Assembly (NCBI GenBank): GCA_903860915.1 | Contig: CAIOSJ010000025.1 | Location: 186,001-250,000 of the forward strand | Source: an uncultured Actinomycetes bacterium | GTDB lineage: Bacteria; Actinomycetota; Acidimicrobiia; Acidimicrobiales; RAAP-2 | Direction of reading: 5' to 3' | Length of the DNA: 64,000 nucleotides | Part shown: positions 61,510 to 64,000 of the stretch, one piece after another | Layout: each line of letters opens with the position of its first letter | How positions within the stretch are numbered: the stretch's first letter is position 1 | Translations under genes and position numbers: made by a program | Notes under the pieces: generated by a model | Database searches by the model: none | Seen by the model: the letters and a program-made list of their open reading frames with translations, nothing else | What the model was told of the DNA's origin: nothing

Positions 61510-62543
61510 ACCAGTGGGGCGGCCTTCTCCACGAGTTTGCCCAGTGGCTGGATCTTCGTGGCGTCGGCGATATCGTTACCCTGCACGAGGGCAATACGCC
61601 CCTCCTGCATGCTGAACGACTCTCGGAGCGTCTCGGGGCCGACGTATGGCTCAAGCTCGAAGGACTAAATCCCACAGGATCGTTCAAGGACCGAGGCATG
61701 ACGATGGCCATCACTAAGGCCAAGGCGGCGGGAGCCACGACGGTCATTTGTGGTTCGACGGGTAACACCTCAGCCGCGGCCGCCGCTTTCGCTGGCAAGG
61801 CTGGTATGGGCTGCGTCGTTTTGGTGCCCGAAGGAAAGATTGCCCTCGGCAAATTGGCCCAGGCCATTGTCTACGGGGCCGACGTGGTGCAGATTCGAGG
61901 AAACTTCGACCGTGCGTTGAACTTAGCGCGCGAACTCACCCAACACCTTCCGATAACAATCGTGAATTCCATCAACCCCGATCGAATCGAGGGGCAAAAA
62001 ACTGGTGCATTCGAACTCATTCGTACCTTGGGCGATGCCCCGGACATCCTGTCGATACCGGTTGGAAACGCGGGAAATATCACGGCCTACTGGCGAGGTT
62101 TCACACAGTGGCACTTCGAGGGTCTGGCCGCAACCTTGCCCAAGATGTGGGGTTTCCAGGCGGCGGGGGCCGCGCCCATTGTTCTCGGCCACCGCGTGGA
62201 TGAGCCCGAGACCATCGCCACCGCAATTCGAATTGGTAATCCCGCGAGTTGGGTTCCCGCCCTGGAAGCAGTTGACGAGTCGCACGGCGCGATTCGAGCG
62301 GTGACCGACGCGGAACTACTCGACGCCTACAAGTTCTTGGCTAAAAACGAGTCGGTTTTCTGCGAGCCCGCCTCGGCGGCGTCCGTGGCGGGACTCATAA
62401 AATATGGTGTGCCCAAGGGCTCGCGAGTCGTGTGCGTACTGACGGGTAATGGCCTGAAGGACCCCGATACGGCCGTTTCGACCACCGCGACGCCGACTGT
62501 TGTGGATGCGACTTTAGAGGCCTTGCTGGCCCGACTTAGCTAA
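61506..62543 (+). CDS. thrC: Threonine synthase
   Basis: ThrC makes threonine from O-phosphohomoserine. The 345-residue fold-II PLP enzyme has the PLP lysine in LNPTGSFKDRGMTMA near residue 58, STGNTSAAAAAFAGKAG near residue 83, and a SIPVGNAGNITAYW phosphate loop near residue 180. It is of the short bacterial type. GTG start overlaps hom. Next on the strand is rho; homoserine kinase thrB, normally between them in actinobacteria, is absent. Confidence 0.95.
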   Translation: MNQWGGLLHEFAQWLDLRGVGDIVTLHEGNTPLLHAERLSERLGADVWLKLEGLNPTGSFKDRGMTMAITKAKAAGATTVICGSTGNTSAAAAAFAGKAGMGCVVLVPEGKIALGKLAQAIVYGADVVQIRGNFDRALNLARELTQHLPITIVNSINPDRIEGQKTGAFELIRTLGDAPDILSIPVGNAGNITAYWRGFTQWHFEGLAATLPKMWGFQAAGAAPIVLGHRVDEPETIATAIRIGNPASWVPALEAVDESHGAIRAVTDAELLDAYKFLAKNESVFCEPASAASVAGLIKYGVPKGSRVVCVLTGNGLKDPDTAVSTTATPTVVDATLEALLARLS

Positions 62544-62586
62544 GTTGGCGACGAGTTGCCAGCGTCGGCTACTGTGTCTCTGTCGC

Positions 62587-62610
62587 TTACTTCAGGCTTG
62601 GCCGAAGTAA
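62587..62610. terminator. Hairpin between thrC and rho
   Basis: TTACTTC and GAAGTAA form a 7-bp stem continued, across a one-base bulge, by GGC/GCC around a TTG loop. Only a weak T-rich tail follows. It could end the lysA-hom-thrC transcript or act in the rho leader. Confidence 0.4.
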
Positions 62611-62692
62611 ACAATTCTCGTTTCGCGACAACTTCTCATTAAATTTTCTCCCGCAAAATAGTACGAACTATCTAGGGGTAGGAAGGGACACC

Positions 62693-64000
62693 ATGACGCC
62701 AGATTTCTCGGAGCAACGCAAGAACCTTGAAGGTAAAGACCCGTCCGAGCTGCGCACCATCGTCCAGAGCCTCGGAATAAAGACCTCGGGGCGTGCGGGT
62801 AAAGATACTCTCATCAAACTGATTATCGGTAGTGACGCTCCCTCCGCCCCAGCTCCCGTCGTTGCTACGGCTAGCAGTCCCGCACCCAGCACGGCGAGTG
62901 CACCGGGTCGTCCCGGACCCATTCGATCTCGTCGTACCGTTGAAACACCCGAGGGTGACTTTGAGTCATTCCTAAAAGAGGAGATCGCTATTTCACACTC
63001 AGACGCCACGCCCGCAGCGGCGACGAGCACAGGTCCCTCCGAGGCCGCTACATCGGAGCGCCCCGCCCGCAGCGAGCAGCCCGGCCGAAGCGAACAGGCT
63101 CCTCGCGAACCTCGACCCCCTCGTGAACCCAGGGGCGAGCAACAGCCCCGTGGCGAACGCCAGCCCCGAGATTTTGGGGATGATCGTGGCGGCGCTGGTC
63201 GCAATCGCAATCGTCGCAATCGTGGTCGTGATCGCTTCGAGCGTGGCGGCGAGCCGCAGGGCGGCGCCGAGCAGCCCTACAACGGCGAACTCATTGAGGT
63301 CGCCGGGCTCCTAGATCTGCGCGACGACGGCTACGGTTTCTTACGACTGAACGGCTACGCCACGTCACGCGATGACGTCTACGTCTCAATCTCGCAGGTT
63401 CGTCGCTACTCGCTGCGCAAGGGCGACGCCATTACTGGCGCCTATCGCCCCGCGGGCCAGAGCGAGAAGTATCCGGCGCTGCTGCGCGTAGACACGGTGC
63501 AGGGCATGGACCCGGAAGCAGCCAAAATGCGGAAGCGTTTTGAAGATCTCACTCCGCTGTTCCCGGACGAGAAATTAAAACTCGAGTCTGACCTTGTAAA
63601 AGGTGACCTCACGCCGCGTATCGTTGATCTCATCGCCCCCATCGGCAAGGGCCAGCGAGGACTCATTGTGTCGCCGCCTAAGGCTGGCAAGACCACGGTC
63701 ATGAAGCAAATTGCTCAATCGATTGAAGCCAATAATCCCGACGTGCACTTGATTGTTCTGTTAGTTGATGAACGACCAGAAGAAGTTACTGATATGCGCC
63801 GCAGCGTTCGCGGTGAAGTAGCGGCGTCGACCTTTGACCGTCCGGCCGACGAGCACACGCACCTTGCCGAACTCACCATCGAGCGCGCGAAGCGCTTGGT
63901 GGAACTCGGTCGTGACGTCGTCATCATTCTGGACGGCATCACGCGTTTAGCTCGGGCCTACAACCTCGCCCAGCCAGCCACCGGGCGCATCATGTCCGGT
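62693..64000 (+). CDS. rho: Transcription termination factor Rho, 3'-truncated by the window edge
   Basis: Rho is the hexameric RNA-dependent ATPase that ends transcription. The first 436 residues are visible. Residues 14-48 form the N-terminal SAP-like helical bundle (SELRTIVQSLGIKTSGRAGKD), residues 50-195 are an actinobacterial insertion rich in Pro, Ala and later Arg/Gly/Asn (GRNRNRRNRGRDR), then the cold-shock-like RNA-binding domain GLLDLRDDGYGFLR near 208. Walker A is SPPKAGKTTVMKQ near 328, then LLVDERPEEVTDMRR, and Walker B-like VVIILDGITRLARAYN. The frame runs off the window. ATG 62693 follows GGAAGGGAC. Confidence 0.95.
   Translation, partial: MTPDFSEQRKNLEGKDPSELRTIVQSLGIKTSGRAGKDTLIKLIIGSDAPSAPAPVVATASSPAPSTASAPGRPGPIRSRRTVETPEGDFESFLKEEIAISHSDATPAAATSTGPSEAATSERPARSEQPGRSEQAPREPRPPREPRGEQQPRGERQPRDFGDDRGGAGRNRNRRNRGRDRFERGGEPQGGAEQPYNGELIEVAGLLDLRDDGYGFLRLNGYATSRDDVYVSISQVRRYSLRKGDAITGAYRPAGQSEKYPALLRVDTVQGMDPEAAKMRKRFEDLTPLFPDEKLKLESDLVKGDLTPRIVDLIAPIGKGQRGLIVSPPKAGKTTVMKQIAQSIEANNPDVHLIVLLVDERPEEVTDMRRSVRGEVAASTFDRPADEHTHLAELTIERAKRLVELGRDVVIILDGITRLARAYNLAQPATGRIMSG

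Overview
The window looks like chromosome of a high-GC, free-living actinobacterium, most likely of the class Acidimicrobiia. That placement is an inference from marker genes: WhiB, a PdtaS-type histidine kinase, paired ArsA-like ATPases, DUF3107, the phosphatase/DUF3090/SCO1664 trio, an arginine/glycine-rich Rho and the mycofactocin pathway. Genes are densely packed with many 1-8 bp stop/start overlaps. No gene-free stretch exceeds about 245 bp, and I saw no insertion sequence, phage gene or CRISPR array.

Layout. 1-7.1 kb: the end of a GDP-mannose 4,6-dehydratase, then a complete System I cytochrome c maturation operon (ccmABCDEFGH plus a CcmI-like TPR protein), including a 31-residue CcmD. 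7.1-9.9 kb: a SufR-like regulator divergent from an Mrp/ApbC Fe-S carrier, then an SDR. 9.9-15.8 kb: a dGTPase-like protein, DUF3107, two ArsA-family ATPases (the second split between two frames), a PHP phosphatase and PdtaS. 15.8-19.9 kb: a secreted protein with nine fibronectin-III domains, whiB with a readable promoter, and a glycerophosphodiesterase. 19.9-21.7 kb: etfBA. 21.9-26.6 kb: an aromatic-catabolism-like island (two VOC enzymes, TetR, a degenerate SDR, an FAD monooxygenase) with palindromic operator candidates. 26.6-36.7 kb: the phosphatase/DUF3090/SCO1664 trio, an F420-related FrhB-like iron-sulfur protein, Fpg/Nei, a phosphotransferase with an unknown partner, DedA, Bcp, a DEAD-box helicase, a PIG-L deacetylase and an EamA permease.

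36.7-52.3 kb is the most interesting part. A mycofactocin biosynthesis locus is present but rearranged. mftA, mftB, mftC, mftE and a mycofactocin-type SDR are colinear (48.35-51.31 kb), mftF is divergent, and an NDMA-type alcohol dehydrogenase sits beside it. mftD lies about 10 kb upstream, 9 bp ahead of a sphingosine-phosphate-lyase-like PLP enzyme. Aconitase, ArgS and an alpha/beta hydrolase lie between. Together the genes can make glycosylated mycofactocin and supply dehydrogenases likely to use it, while etfBA and the FrhB-like protein give other electron-transfer routes.

52.3-55.2 kb: a cobalamin riboswitch followed by btuFCD-like B12 uptake genes. 55.3-64 kb: an alpha/beta hydrolase, pyruvate kinase, a secreted SGNH protein, tRNA-Arg(CCG), and lysA-hom-thrC followed by the start of rho. 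thrB is missing from its usual place between thrC and rho.

No wholly new multi-gene system could be shown from sequence alone. The best leads are the split mycofactocin locus with its mftD-PLP enzyme pair, the frame-split ArsA ATPase, the SDR lacking its catalytic Tyr and Lys, the Fpg zinc finger with a C-D-C-H ligand pattern, and the paired unknown/phosphotransferase genes.
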